Shown here: one piece after another, positions 33,281 to 41,878 of the stretch
How positions within the stretch are numbered: the first letter of the stretch is position 1
How the letters are laid out: every line of letters begins with the position of its first letter
Source of the DNA: Acidobacteriota bacterium
Lineage (GTDB): Bacteria > Acidobacteriota > Vicinamibacteria > Marinacidobacterales > Marinacidobacteraceae
DNA length: 64,000 bases
Direction of reading: 5' to 3'
Assembly: GCA_022826195.1 (NCBI GenBank)
Contig: JAJDVI010000033.1
Location: 1-64,000, forward strand
Notes under the pieces: generated by a model
Told to the model about the DNA's origin: nothing
The model's input: only the letters and a program-made list of their open reading frames with translations
Databases searched by the model: none
Program-made: the position numbers and the translations under genes

Positions 33281-34795
33281 ATGGTTCCCGGAACGAAGTG
33301 CACGGCGAGCCGCCGCGAGAAACGCTCCTTGTCGCGATTGAATTCACCGGTGCAACGCAGGAAAGGGCGGGAAGTCATCCTGCCGGGACTCCTTCTGCTC
33401 CTCCTGGTCGCCGCCGGCGCAAGCGCCCAGGACTGGCCGATGTGGGGTGGAACTCCGGACCGGAACATGGTCTCCGACAGCCCCGCCCGGCTCCCCTCCG
33501 AATGGGACGTGAACAGCGGCCACAACGTGCGCTGGGTGGCGGCGCTCGGTTCGCAGACCTACGGGAACCCGGTGGTGGCGGGAGGCCGGATCTTCGTCGG
33601 CACCAACAACGAGGCCCTCTACGACCAGGAAGTCGTGGGCGACAAGGGAATCCTCCTCGCCTTCGATGCCGCGACGGGAGAGTTCCTCTGGCAGATGGTT
33701 TCGGACAAGCTCGTTTCCGGCCGGGTGAACGACTGGCCGTACCAGGGGATCTGCTCGTCGCCGCTCGTGGAGGGGGACCGCCTCTACTACGTGACGAACC
33801 GGGGCGAACTGCTGGCCCTCGATGTCCATGGCATGGCCAACGGCAACGACGGACCGGTGACCGACGAAGTGCGCCAGTCCCCGACCGACGGAGACGTCAT
33901 CTGGCGGCTCGACATGATGGAGGAGCTCGGCTCCTTCCCCCACAACATGTCGAACTCGAACCCGGTTGTCCACGGGAACCTCATCTTCGTGAACACCTCG
34001 AACGGCCACGACGAGAGCCACGTGAACCTGCCTTCGCCGTCCGCCCCCGCGATCATCGCGGTGGACAAGGAGACCGGAGAGCTCGTCTGGGAGGCGAACC
34101 AGGTCGGGGAGAACATCCTGCACGGGCAGTGGTCCGCCGCCGGGGTGGCCGAGGTGGGCGGCGTGACCCAGGTCATCATGGGCGAAGGGGACGGCTGGGT
34201 CCGGGGGTACGAAGCCGGAAGCGGCGAGGCGCTCTGGTGGTTCGACACGAATCCCAAGGACTCGGCCTGGCCGCGCACCCGGAACAACGTCATCTCCACT
34301 CCGGTCATCGCGGGCGACCGGCTCTACATCGCCAACGGACAGGATCCGGAGCACGGTGAGGGGGTCGGCCATCTCTACGCCATCGACGCCACCCGGCGGG
34401 GGGACATCACCGAAACCGGCCGCGTCTGGCACTACGACGCGATCCGCCGCAGCATCTCCACCGGCGCGCTCAGGGACGGCATCTTCTACCTGCCGGACTT
34501 CTCCGGCTTCCTCCACGCCATCGACATCGAGACCGGGGAACCGCTCTGGGTACACGACACCTTCGCGGCCGTCTGGGGATCGCCGGTCATCGCCGACGAC
34601 AAGCTGTATCTGGGGGACGAGGACGGCGACATCGTCGTGCTCCGGCCGGGCCCGGCCGAGGAGGTCATCGCCGAAATGAACATGGGCGGCTCGGTCTATT
34701 CCAGCGCCGTTCCGGCGAACGGCGTTCTCTACATCGCGAGCCACAACCAGCTGTTCGCCCTCGAGGACCAGGACGCGACCGCCGGGGGACGCTGA
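33281..34795 (+). CDS. Exported PQQ-like beta-propeller protein 6
   Basis: A 504-residue exported propeller. The n-region is long and basic, then a hydrophobic stretch (about 33-48) ends GASAQ, followed by DWPMWGGTPDRNMVSDSPAR, a sister form of the DWPxWRGP start. Repeats include AFDAATGEFLW, AVDKETGELVW, GYEAGSGEALW and AIDIETGEPLW. It is longer than the neighbours because the loop around residues 180-220 is expanded. It is transcribed away from the minus-strand group. Confidence 0.83.
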   Translation: MVPGTKCTASRREKRSLSRLNSPVQRRKGREVILPGLLLLLLVAAGASAQDWPMWGGTPDRNMVSDSPARLPSEWDVNSGHNVRWVAALGSQTYGNPVVAGGRIFVGTNNEALYDQEVVGDKGILLAFDAATGEFLWQMVSDKLVSGRVNDWPYQGICSSPLVEGDRLYYVTNRGELLALDVHGMANGNDGPVTDEVRQSPTDGDVIWRLDMMEELGSFPHNMSNSNPVVHGNLIFVNTSNGHDESHVNLPSPSAPAIIAVDKETGELVWEANQVGENILHGQWSAAGVAEVGGVTQVIMGEGDGWVRGYEAGSGEALWWFDTNPKDSAWPRTRNNVISTPVIAGDRLYIANGQDPEHGEGVGHLYAIDATRRGDITETGRVWHYDAIRRSISTGALRDGIFYLPDFSGFLHAIDIETGEPLWVHDTFAAVWGSPVIADDKLYLGDEDGDIVVLRPGPAEEVIAEMNMGGSVYSSAVPANGVLYIASHNQLFALEDQDATAGGR

Positions 34796-34843
34796 TCCGG
34801 GTCACGGGACCGGCCGGGAGGGGAACGCCGACCGGCGTCCGTC

Positions 34844-36004
34844 TCAGCCGAGTCCCAGTTCCACCAGCGCGTCGCGCCAATGCAAGCACCACACGCTGCC
34901 GATCCGCAGCCGGGTCGGGTCGCGGCTGATGCACAGCGCCGAGGGATCCGTGAAATCGCCCGTAAAGCGGGCGAGGCCGCGCACGTCCCGCTCGCTCACG
35001 CGGTCCGCGGACTTGATCTCGATCAGCGCGGCCGGCATCCCGGGGCGCTCGATCACGAGATCAACCTCGGCGCCCCCGCCCGTGCGGAGGTAGGACAGCT
35101 TCCAGTCCGGGTACCGATACCGCGACAGGTGACGGATCTGGGTCACGACGAAGTGTTCGAAGGCCCGTCCGTAGTCGTAGGTGCCGGGTTGCAGGGGGAT
35201 CGTGAGCGTTCTCTCCAGCGCCCGCTTGACGCCGGGATCGAAGCAGTAGAACTTGGGACTCGTGCGCTGCTGTTTCCGGATCGAACGATGAAACGGGGGC
35301 AGCAGGAAGCCGACGAGAGTGTCCTCCAGAATGCTGAAATAGGAAATGACCGTCTTGGGGTCGGCGCCGACGTCGCGGGCGATGTTGGTGAAGTTGACGA
35401 TCGCTCCGTTCGACTGCGCGGCGACCTCGAGAAAGTGCCGAAACGGGTCGAGGCGCCTCACGATCTGCTCCGCCACGATCTCTTCTTGCAGGTAGGTCCG
35501 TGTGTACGCGCGCAGGTAGGCCTGTTTGTCCTCTTCGGACGCCAGCGCGAAGACCCTGGGCAACGTACCCCAGCGCAGGGCTTCATCGAGGTCGAACGCG
35601 TCCGCAAGCTCCGGTGCGGTCAACGGAAACAGGTCGTACACGAACGCCCTGCCGGCCAGCAGGTTCGAGGCCCCCCGCCGTAGCTTTCGGCCGCTAGACC
35701 CGGTGAGCACGAAGCGCCTGGAGCCGTCCTCGATCAGGCGCTGGATCACGTCCAGCAGCCGGGGCGCGCGCTGGACCTCATCAATGAGAACCCACTCCAC
35801 CGGCGCAGGCAGCGCCCGGACCTGGCTCTCGAGGCGACCCGGATTGCGGCGGTAGCGATCCTGTTCCTCGGGGTCGAGCAGATCCACGTAGAGGGCGCGA
35901 TCCGGATGAAACGCGCTCCGGATGTAGGTCGTCTTGCCGGTTCCGCGGGCGCCGAAGAGAAAGAACGAGTTGCGCCGGGTGGGGCTCAGGAGGCGGCGGA
36001 ACAC
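34844..36004 (-). CDS. AAA+-type ATPase with DUF4143 C-terminal domain
   Basis: A 386-residue ATPase. Walker A FGARGTGKTT is near residue 15-24 and Walker B EWVLIDEVQR near 80; the sensor-like FVLTGSSGRKL follows. The C-terminal DUF4143 region has GGGAEVDLVIERPG and ALIEIKSAD, a D...ExK arrangement typical of PD-(D/E)xK nuclease-like folds. Such proteins are widespread, sporadic and of unknown function, possibly mobile-element or defence related. No ATG is available near the family start, so GTG 36004 (VFRRLLSPTRRNSFFLFG) is used. The promoter region is markedly AT-richer than its surroundings. Confidence 0.85.
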   Translation of the reverse strand: MFRRLLSPTRRNSFFLFGARGTGKTTYIRSAFHPDRALYVDLLDPEEQDRYRRNPGRLESQVRALPAPVEWVLIDEVQRAPRLLDVIQRLIEDGSRRFVLTGSSGRKLRRGASNLLAGRAFVYDLFPLTAPELADAFDLDEALRWGTLPRVFALASEEDKQAYLRAYTRTYLQEEIVAEQIVRRLDPFRHFLEVAAQSNGAIVNFTNIARDVGADPKTVISYFSILEDTLVGFLLPPFHRSIRKQQRTSPKFYCFDPGVKRALERTLTIPLQPGTYDYGRAFEHFVVTQIRHLSRYRYPDWKLSYLRTGGGAEVDLVIERPGMPAALIEIKSADRVSERDVRGLARFTGDFTDPSALCISRDPTRLRIGSVWCLHWRDALVELGLG

Positions 36005-36026
36005 TCCGCTATTGTATTGGAAACAT

Positions 36027-36075
36027 GGATCATGATCCGTATTTCCCTTCGAATTATGGAGAAATGTCCATGATT
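36027..36075. promoter_or_regulatory. AT-rich palindromes in the divergent ATPase/alcohol dehydrogenase region
   Basis: GGATCATGATCC (36027-36038) is a perfect 12-base palindrome. Just beyond it, AATTATGGA (36053-36061, last base shared with the spacer side) and TCCATGATT (36067-36075) form an interrupted inverted repeat around a short spacer; the core ATGGA/TCCAT arms are exact. Both lie in the 111-base gap between two divergent genes and look like operator sites. The bound regulator is unknown. Confidence 0.5.
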
Positions 36076-36115
36076 CCGCACGCTGAATCCCCTCGACGGG
36101 TATTCTGTCCCGGTG

Positions 36116-37327
36116 ATGGATGCCATCCCGACCCCATCCGGTGGCGCGGCCGGTGCGGGGTTTCCACCCGGGAATCCCCGGGGCGCCTGGCGTCTCCCCG
36201 CCGGTCCCTCGCCGCTCATCCGTTCTGGAAGCGGAGCCCTTTCCGCCCTCGGCGCCGTCGCTCGTGAACGCGCCGTTCGCCGCACGCTGATCACTTCGGA
36301 CCCGGGCATCGCGGCGGCGGGCATCACGGGGAGGGCCCGGAAGAGCCTCGAGAGCGCCGGCGTGGCGGTGGAGGTCTTCTCCGATTTCGCCGAGAACCCC
36401 ACCGAGTCGGACGTGGCCCGGGCAGCCCATGCCGCCGGCGCCATGCGCGCCGACGCCCTCGTAGGGGTGGGCGGCGGAAGTTCGCTGGATGTGGCCAAGG
36501 GCGCCGGCTTCCTCCTGGCGGGCGGCGGCCGGATGGAGGACTACCGGGGGTACGACAGGTGCCCTCACCCGCTCCCGCCGCTGATCGGGGTTCCCACGAC
36601 CGCCGGCACCGGGAGCGAGGCCCAGTCCTACGCCCTGATCTCACGGGACCGGGATCACCAGAAGCTCGCCTGCGGGGCGCCTTCCGCGATGTTTCGCGAC
36701 GTGATCCTGGACCCGGCGCTCCTCCCCTCGGCGCCTGCGGAGGTGATTGCGGCGACCGGCTTCGATTCCATCGCCCATGCGGTGGAAACGGCGGTGACGT
36801 CCGGGCGGACCGATGCGTCGGTGGCCCTCAGCCACCGCGCCTTCGCACTGCTGAGCCGGGCGTTCCCGCTCGTCACGGCCGGTGACGCTACGCCTGTCGC
36901 CTGGGAAGACATGCAGCTCGGCGCCTTCCTTGCCGGCGCCGCGATCGAACGGTCGATGCTGGGCGCGGCGCATGCCTGCGCAAATCCCCTGACCCGGCGC
37001 TTCGACGTGGCGCACGGCCGGGCGCTCGCCATTACCCTGCCCCGGGTCGTCCGCTGGAACGCGTCCTCCGCGCGGGACGCCTACCGCGATCTGCTCGGCG
37101 CCGCCGGAATTCCACCGGGAGACGATCCCGCGGACACCCTCGCGAGCCGGCTCGATGCCTGGGTGGCCATGGCGGCCTTGCCGCAGGACCTCGCCGGCGA
37201 GAGCCTGCACGTCCGGGACCTGCCGGCGCTCGCGGAGGAAGCCTCCGCCGAGTGGACCGGCCGCTTCAATCCGCGTCCGTTCGACGCCGCGGGCGCTCTC
37301 GCCGTCTATCGTTCCGCGGTGGCATGA
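36116..37327 (+). CDS. Iron-type alcohol dehydrogenase
   Basis: A 403-residue group III alcohol dehydrogenase. The NAD-binding GGGSSLDVAKG and TTAGTGSE are present, and the metal site residues can be read as Asp in DSIAH, His in the same motif, His in GAAHACANPL and His in FDVAHGRALA. It interconverts an alcohol and aldehyde with NAD(P). The N-terminal 35 residues are glycine/proline-rich and probably not structured. Its stop overlaps the next propeller gene (ATGA), an unexpected coupling of a cytosolic enzyme to an exported protein. Confidence 0.9.
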   Translation: MDAIPTPSGGAAGAGFPPGNPRGAWRLPAGPSPLIRSGSGALSALGAVARERAVRRTLITSDPGIAAAGITGRARKSLESAGVAVEVFSDFAENPTESDVARAAHAAGAMRADALVGVGGGSSLDVAKGAGFLLAGGGRMEDYRGYDRCPHPLPPLIGVPTTAGTGSEAQSYALISRDRDHQKLACGAPSAMFRDVILDPALLPSAPAEVIAATGFDSIAHAVETAVTSGRTDASVALSHRAFALLSRAFPLVTAGDATPVAWEDMQLGAFLAGAAIERSMLGAAHACANPLTRRFDVAHGRALAITLPRVVRWNASSARDAYRDLLGAAGIPPGDDPADTLASRLDAWVAMAALPQDLAGESLHVRDLPALAEEASAEWTGRFNPRPFDAAGALAVYRSAVA

Positions 37328-38472
37328 AGTTCCGGCTCGTTCTCGCGCTCATCGTCTTGATGCCGGCGGCCGGCGCCGCCGCGCAGGGCGGTGACGACTG
37401 GCCCCAGTTCCGCAGGGACGCCGCGCTCACGGGCATCGCCGCGTCGCCGCTCGGCGACGAGCTCGAACTGAAGTGGAGCGTGCCGCTCGGCTTCTCGGTG
37501 GAGTCCTCTCCCGCCATCGCCGACGGATTCGTCTATGCGACCTCGCTCCCGGGGGTGCTCGTGAAACTGAGCCTCGCGGACGGCGCCGAAGCCTGGCGCT
37601 ATCGGCCCGGGGCCGGGGAAGCCGAGGCCGGCGAGTTCGAGGAGGACCGATTCGGGGAGTCGTCCCCAGCCGTCGCCGGGGACACGGTGTACGTCGGCGA
37701 CCTGCTGGGGGTGCTGCACGCCGTGGACGCCGAGTCGGGAGAGCCCCGCTGGCAGTTCCCGACCGGCGCCGAGATCAAGTCCTCGCCGGTGGTGGCCGGC
37801 GACCTGGTGCTCATCGGCAGCTACGACGAGCAGTTCTACGGCGTGGACCGCGCGACGGGCGAGGCCCGCTGGTCGCTCCAGACCGAAGGCCCCGTGCACG
37901 CCACCCCGGGACGCCATGACGGTCTCGCCTGGGTGACGGGGTGCGACGCGGTGCTTCGCGGGGTGCGGATCACGGACGGGACCGAGATGCTTCGCTTCGA
38001 TTCCGGCGCCTATACGGCTGCCTCGCCCGCGATCGCGGACGGAACGCTCTACTACGGCACCTTCAACAACGAGGTGCTGGCCGTCGATGTCGGCGCCGGC
38101 GAGTTGCGCTGGCGCTACGAGCATCCGGACCGGCACTTCCCCTTCTACGCCTCCGCGGCGCTCGCGGGCGAGCTGGTGATCGCCGCGGGCCGGGACAAGC
38201 TGATCCACGCCCTCGACCGTGAGACGGGGGAGGCCCGCTGGACGTTCCGCGCCCGCGCCCGTTTCGACGCCTCGCCGGCCGTCGCCGGCGACCGGGTGTA
38301 CGTGGGGAACGCGGACGGCCGGCTCTACGTGCTCGACCTCGGAACCGGCGAGAAGCTCTCGGAGTTCCACGCCGGCGCCGCGATCATGGGTTCTCCCGCG
38401 GTCGCGGGCGGGCGGATCGTCTTCGGCACCCAGGACGGCACTCTCTTCGCGCTCGGGCCGGTATCCGAATGA
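37324..38472 (+). CDS. Exported PQQ-like beta-propeller protein 7
   Basis: A 382-residue exported propeller (signal ending GAAAQ, then DWPQFRRDAALTGIAASPL, the BamB/PQQ-like start). Very regular blades: AVDAESGEPRW, GVDRATGEARW, AVDVGAGELRW, ALDRETGEARW, VLDLGTGEKLS. Compared with the other six it is shorter and closest to a BamB-type scaffold. ATG 37324 overlaps the alcohol dehydrogenase stop. No catalytic residues are recognised. Confidence 0.85.
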   Translation: MKFRLVLALIVLMPAAGAAAQGGDDWPQFRRDAALTGIAASPLGDELELKWSVPLGFSVESSPAIADGFVYATSLPGVLVKLSLADGAEAWRYRPGAGEAEAGEFEEDRFGESSPAVAGDTVYVGDLLGVLHAVDAESGEPRWQFPTGAEIKSSPVVAGDLVLIGSYDEQFYGVDRATGEARWSLQTEGPVHATPGRHDGLAWVTGCDAVLRGVRITDGTEMLRFDSGAYTAASPAIADGTLYYGTFNNEVLAVDVGAGELRWRYEHPDRHFPFYASAALAGELVIAAGRDKLIHALDRETGEARWTFRARARFDASPAVAGDRVYVGNADGRLYVLDLGTGEKLSEFHAGAAIMGSPAVAGGRIVFGTQDGTLFALGPVSE

Positions 38473-38558
38473 CACCAACTCCGCCCGCCCGGTAGCGGCG
38501 GTCGGTGCGCTCGCTGTCTGCGGCCGGCAACCCGGCACGGGCGCGGCGCTTTCGCCGT

Positions 38559-38570
38559 CTTACTGGTAAG
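38559..38570. promoter_or_regulatory. Palindrome upstream of the AbrB-PIN pair
   Basis: CTTAC and GTAAG form an exact 5-base inverted repeat around TG, ten bases before the antitoxin ATG. AbrB-type antitoxins usually repress their own operon by binding such a site; assignment is by position. Confidence 0.4.
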
Positions 38571-38580
38571 ATTAGAGCCG

Positions 38581-38841
38581 ATGAGCGACATCGTGACCAC
38601 CCGCTTGTCCTCCAAGGGGCAGGTTGTAATTCCCGAACCGGTCCGTGAACGAATGCGCCTCGCGCCAGGCACCCGATTTGTCGTCGTTGGAGGCGAGGAC
38701 GCCATCGTGCTGAAGCCGATCACGGCGCCTTCCATGCAGGAGTTCGACGACATCCTCGCCGAAGCGCGTAGTGCCGCACGGGCAGCGGGATTGCGTCCCG
38801 CTGACGTCTCCGCCGCGATCCGGGCTGTCCGCTCGCGGTGA
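38581..38841 (+). CDS. AbrB/MazE-type antitoxin
   Basis: An 86-residue swapped-hairpin DNA-binding protein. TTRLSSKGQVVIPEPVRERM is the classical AbrB start (residues 5-24), followed by LAPGTRFVVVGGEDAIVLKP. The C-terminal tail (about 50-86) is helical and would bind and block the PIN toxin. Its stop overlaps the toxin's GTG start (GTGA), so synthesis is coupled. A short palindrome lies just upstream of the gene. Confidence 0.9.
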   Translation: MSDIVTTRLSSKGQVVIPEPVRERMRLAPGTRFVVVGGEDAIVLKPITAPSMQEFDDILAEARSAARAAGLRPADVSAAIRAVRSR

Positions 38842-39254
38842 GGGTTGTTCTCGACACAAACGTCTTCGTCTCAGCAGTCTTCTTTGGTGGAGTCCCCGGA
38901 GAAATCCTCGCCGCGTGGCGCCGTGAGGAAGTCCAGCTTGTCCTTTCTGCCGAGATTGCCGACGAGTATCGGCGAGTCGGTGCTCGTCTGGCCGCGGATT
39001 TCCCAGGTGTGAACCTGGGCCCGATCCTGCAACTGGTCCTCTCTAACAGCGAATTGGTATCCACGCCGCCGCTCCCCGAGCCCCTGTGTCGCGATCCGGA
39101 CGATGACAAGTTCGTCGCCTGCGCCGTGGCCGCTGAGGCGCAGTTCCTGGTGAGTGGTGACCAGGATCTGCTCGCGCTCTCCGGTGTCATGGGAGTGACG
39201 ATCCTGAGCCCGCGCACCTTCCTGGACACCGTGCTGCGGGGGACCGGCTCGTAG
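38838..39254 (+). CDS. PIN-domain toxin
   Basis: A 138-residue PIN-domain RNase of the putative toxin family. The acidic active site is Asp6 in LDTNVF, Glu near 40 in LSAEIADEY, and the DPDDDKFVACA and SGDQDLL segments. PIN toxins cleave RNA when freed from their antitoxin. Start is GTG 38838, overlapping the antitoxin stop. The arrangement (antitoxin first) is standard for type II pairs. Confidence 0.9.
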   Translation: MRVVLDTNVFVSAVFFGGVPGEILAAWRREEVQLVLSAEIADEYRRVGARLAADFPGVNLGPILQLVLSNSELVSTPPLPEPLCRDPDDDKFVACAVAAEAQFLVSGDQDLLALSGVMGVTILSPRTFLDTVLRGTGS

Positions 39255-39316
39255 CGCGAAGTCGACGCGCGGCGTGAACGGCGCGGTTCTCGTCGCCTGT
39301 GCCGGCCGGATGTCTC

Positions 39317-40531
39317 TCAGAGCCGGGTCATCTGGTCCAGGAGCGGCCAGAACTCGAGCTGCTCCACCGCGTGGCTCCGGTAGATCCCGAGCCCGTCCAT
39401 CCCGGCGCCCCGCGCGATGCGGGCGGCCTCCATCATGGCCTCCGGCGTCTGGAGGCTTCCCGGGTGGTAGCAGGAGAACTCGGCCATCGTCGGCACCCGG
39501 CCGGCCACCGTGTCCACGAAGTGCCGGCAGTGCCGTTCGATGGTCGGCAGGTCGGTGGTGGAGCGGAACCAGAGGTGCATCTCGTCGCAGAGCCCCTGCT
39601 CCACCCAGGCCGGCCAGTCCTGGATCCGCGGGACGTAGCCGTCCGCGTCACGGTTGATGACCGTGATCGTGAAGACCGCGTCGGAGCGCACCGCTTTCAC
39701 CGCATCGCGGATGTCCCGGACCATGTCGGTCCAGCGGTCGGCGCGGAACTGCACCCACTCGGGATCGTCGTTCGGCAACTGGAAGGGGTCGCGTCCGGTG
39801 GCTTCGCGGAAGGCGCCGGTGATGGACTCCTCGTATCCATCGGTGGTGACCCCGTTCTCGTCCTCGTTGATGGAGACGAACTCGGCCTGGATGCCGCGCC
39901 CGCCGCTTCGGGAGAGGAGTTCGGAGAACGCCCGCGCCTCCTCCGCCCGTCCCTCCGGCAGTCCGGGACTGAGGAAGACCCGCTCGTAGGGCTGCAGCTC
40001 GTCGGTCCGCGCCCGGTTCCGGTGGCGGTGCTCGGGGTTCTCGCGGACGAAGTCGCTCAGGCTCTCGATCCGCTGCGGGTGGCTCCAGATGGGCCGGTGG
40101 GCGTTCAGCGTCTCCCGGCCGGCTTCGGTGCCGAAGCGCGGGACCATGAAGTTGCACGACCACGCCGGATACATCCGGATGCCGCCGGCGGAGGCGACCG
40201 CCTTGTAGGGATGGACCTCCACCCCCACCGCGGCGCCGGCCTCTACCAGTTCCGCGGACGCGCCGGGGGCGAACACCCGCGAGACCCCGTGGTCCGCGCA
40301 CTTCCGGACGTAGAGCTCGACCTCCGTCTGGCTCCCGTCCCCCTGGTACATCTCCCCGAGGCCCAGATCCTGACCCCAGATGGCGACGCCTGCCGGCGGC
40401 CCCGGCCCCGCGGGGGGCTGGGTTCCCGGAGCGGCGTCTTCCCCGTCGCCGCCGCACGCCGCCGCCGCCGGCAGCGCCGCCATCGCTCCCTTCAGGAATT
40501 CACGGCGGCGAACGCCGTCTCCCGAGCTCAC
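39317..40531 (-). CDS. Tat-exported lipoprotein with TIM-barrel-like sequence, unknown function
   Basis: A 404-residue exported protein. The N-terminus has a strong twin-arginine motif (RRREFLKG) and then a lipobox-like AAAACGG, so it is a Tat lipoprotein. The body alternates strands and helices (GVSRVFAPG, GVEVHPYKA, IQAEFVSINEDENG, AVFTITVINRD, DEMHLWF, VPTMAEFS) as in glycosidase-like TIM barrels; acidic residues end several strands, but I cannot name a family. GTG 40531 overlaps the stop of the preceding aminotransferase gene (GTGA), so the two are coupled and probably act in one pathway outside the cytoplasm. Confidence 0.6.
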   Translation of the reverse strand: MSSGDGVRRREFLKGAMAALPAAAACGGDGEDAAPGTQPPAGPGPPAGVAIWGQDLGLGEMYQGDGSQTEVELYVRKCADHGVSRVFAPGASAELVEAGAAVGVEVHPYKAVASAGGIRMYPAWSCNFMVPRFGTEAGRETLNAHRPIWSHPQRIESLSDFVRENPEHRHRNRARTDELQPYERVFLSPGLPEGRAEEARAFSELLSRSGGRGIQAEFVSINEDENGVTTDGYEESITGAFREATGRDPFQLPNDDPEWVQFRADRWTDMVRDIRDAVKAVRSDAVFTITVINRDADGYVPRIQDWPAWVEQGLCDEMHLWFRSTTDLPTIERHCRHFVDTVAGRVPTMAEFSCYHPGSLQTPEAMMEAARIARGAGMDGLGIYRSHAVEQLEFWPLLDQMTRL

Positions 40532-41811
40532 GCCGACACCCCGTTCCGGGCCGCGTCCTCGATCCCGGCGGCGAAGAGATCGATCTCCTCGAGCGTGCTG
40601 AAGACGCTCGGCGAGACCCGGATGCAGTCGAATTCACCTCGAACGAAGCGGGGCCGGACGTGGATCCGGTACTTCCGCTCGAGGAAATCGGTCAGTTCGC
40701 CCGAGTCCACCCCCTCGATCCGCATCGCCCCGATCCCGCAGGCCTGCTTGATGTCCGGCGGGTTCAGCACCTGGACTCGCGGAAGCTCCTTCACCCGCTC
40801 GGCCCAGCGGCGCCGCAGGTACACCAGGCGCTCGGCCTTCCGCTCGGCGCCGAGCCCCTCGTGGAAGGTCACCGCCTCGGTGATGGGCCCCCGAACCGCG
40901 ATCGGGTTTGTCCCGATCTGCTCGAACTTGCGGATGTCGTCGTCCTGGCTCTCGGGGGCGCTCATCAGCGGCCACACCTTGGGGATCTTCTCCTTCCGGA
41001 CGTAGAGGAACCCGGTGCCGACGGGCGCGAAGAGCCACTTGTGGAGGCTCGTCCCGTAGTAATCGCAGTCGAGGTCGTCCCGGGTGAAGGGGAAGTGCGC
41101 GAAGCCGTGGGCGCCGTCCACCAGCGTCTCGATGCCGTGGCGGCGCGCCATTTGGCAGATCTCGCGCACCGGGAAGATCTGGCCGGTGGTGAAGGTGGTG
41201 TGGCAGATGAGCAGGAGTTTCGTCTTCGGCGTGATGGCCCGCTCCAGGATCCCCGTCAGTTCGGAGAGGTCCTCCGGCGGCGTGGGGTACGGGACGGTGC
41301 GCAGCACGATCCCGTCACGCCGCTCGCGCTGGCGGAAGGTCATGAGCATGCGCGGGTAGTCCTGGGTGGTGGTCAGGACCTCGTCCCCGGCCTCGAGCGG
41401 CAGGCCGAACTGCACGATCTCCATCGCCTCGCTGGCGTTCCGGGTGAAGGCGAGCTCGTCGGTCCCGCACCCGAAGGTCTCCGCGAGCCGGCGCCGCGCC
41501 ACCTCGATCCGTGGCCCGAGCAGTTCGTCCACGTAGAGCGACGGGCCCATGTTCATGATGTCCCAGTACTGGTCCATCGCGCGCTGGACCGGGACCGGCG
41601 CCGGGCTCACGCTCCCCGAGTTCAGGTTGATGTGGTTGCGGTCGATGGTGAACGCCTCCCGCACGCGGAACCAGAAGTCCTCTTCCTGCGCCGCGGCCTG
41701 CGCGGTGCGGGCGCCCAGGCGCGCCACGGCCTTGCCGACCCGCTCTCCCGCATCGGCGTGGAGCGCGGTCAGCGCGCCGCCGGTTGCTGCCAGAAAAGCC
41801 CTTCGATGCAT
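40528..41811 (-). CDS. Exported class V aminotransferase (isopenicillin N epimerase-like)
   Basis: A 427-residue PLP enzyme of aminotransferase class V. The Schiff-base lysine is in YYGTSLHKWLFAP; the conserved aspartate is in LVDGAHGFAHF, and NASEAMEIVQFG is the phosphate-binding region. The start MHRRAFLAATGGALTALHAD is a Tat-type signal, so the enzyme is apparently exported folded with its cofactor. Class V members include cysteine desulfurases, kynureninases and epimerases; this one is nearest the epimerase/desulfurase-like group. The substrate is unknown. It is coupled to the downstream Tat lipoprotein by a GTGA overlap. Confidence 0.83.
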   Translation of the reverse strand: MHRRAFLAATGGALTALHADAGERVGKAVARLGARTAQAAAQEEDFWFRVREAFTIDRNHINLNSGSVSPAPVPVQRAMDQYWDIMNMGPSLYVDELLGPRIEVARRRLAETFGCGTDELAFTRNASEAMEIVQFGLPLEAGDEVLTTTQDYPRMLMTFRQRERRDGIVLRTVPYPTPPEDLSELTGILERAITPKTKLLLICHTTFTTGQIFPVREICQMARRHGIETLVDGAHGFAHFPFTRDDLDCDYYGTSLHKWLFAPVGTGFLYVRKEKIPKVWPLMSAPESQDDDIRKFEQIGTNPIAVRGPITEAVTFHEGLGAERKAERLVYLRRRWAERVKELPRVQVLNPPDIKQACGIGAMRIEGVDSGELTDFLERKYRIHVRPRFVRGEFDCIRVSPSVFSTLEEIDLFAAGIEDAARNGVSA

Positions 41812-41878
41812 GCGTTTTCTCCTTCGCCTAGCCGCTCACGGCTTCCCGAACATACCATCGGGTCCGGAGGACTCTTCC

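Noticed and set aside
22352-38472. Propeller proteins as PQQ-dependent alcohol dehydrogenases
   Set aside because: They have the repeat but not the disulfide ring or catalytic aspartate/tryptophan docking features of those enzymes, and no cytochrome c domain.
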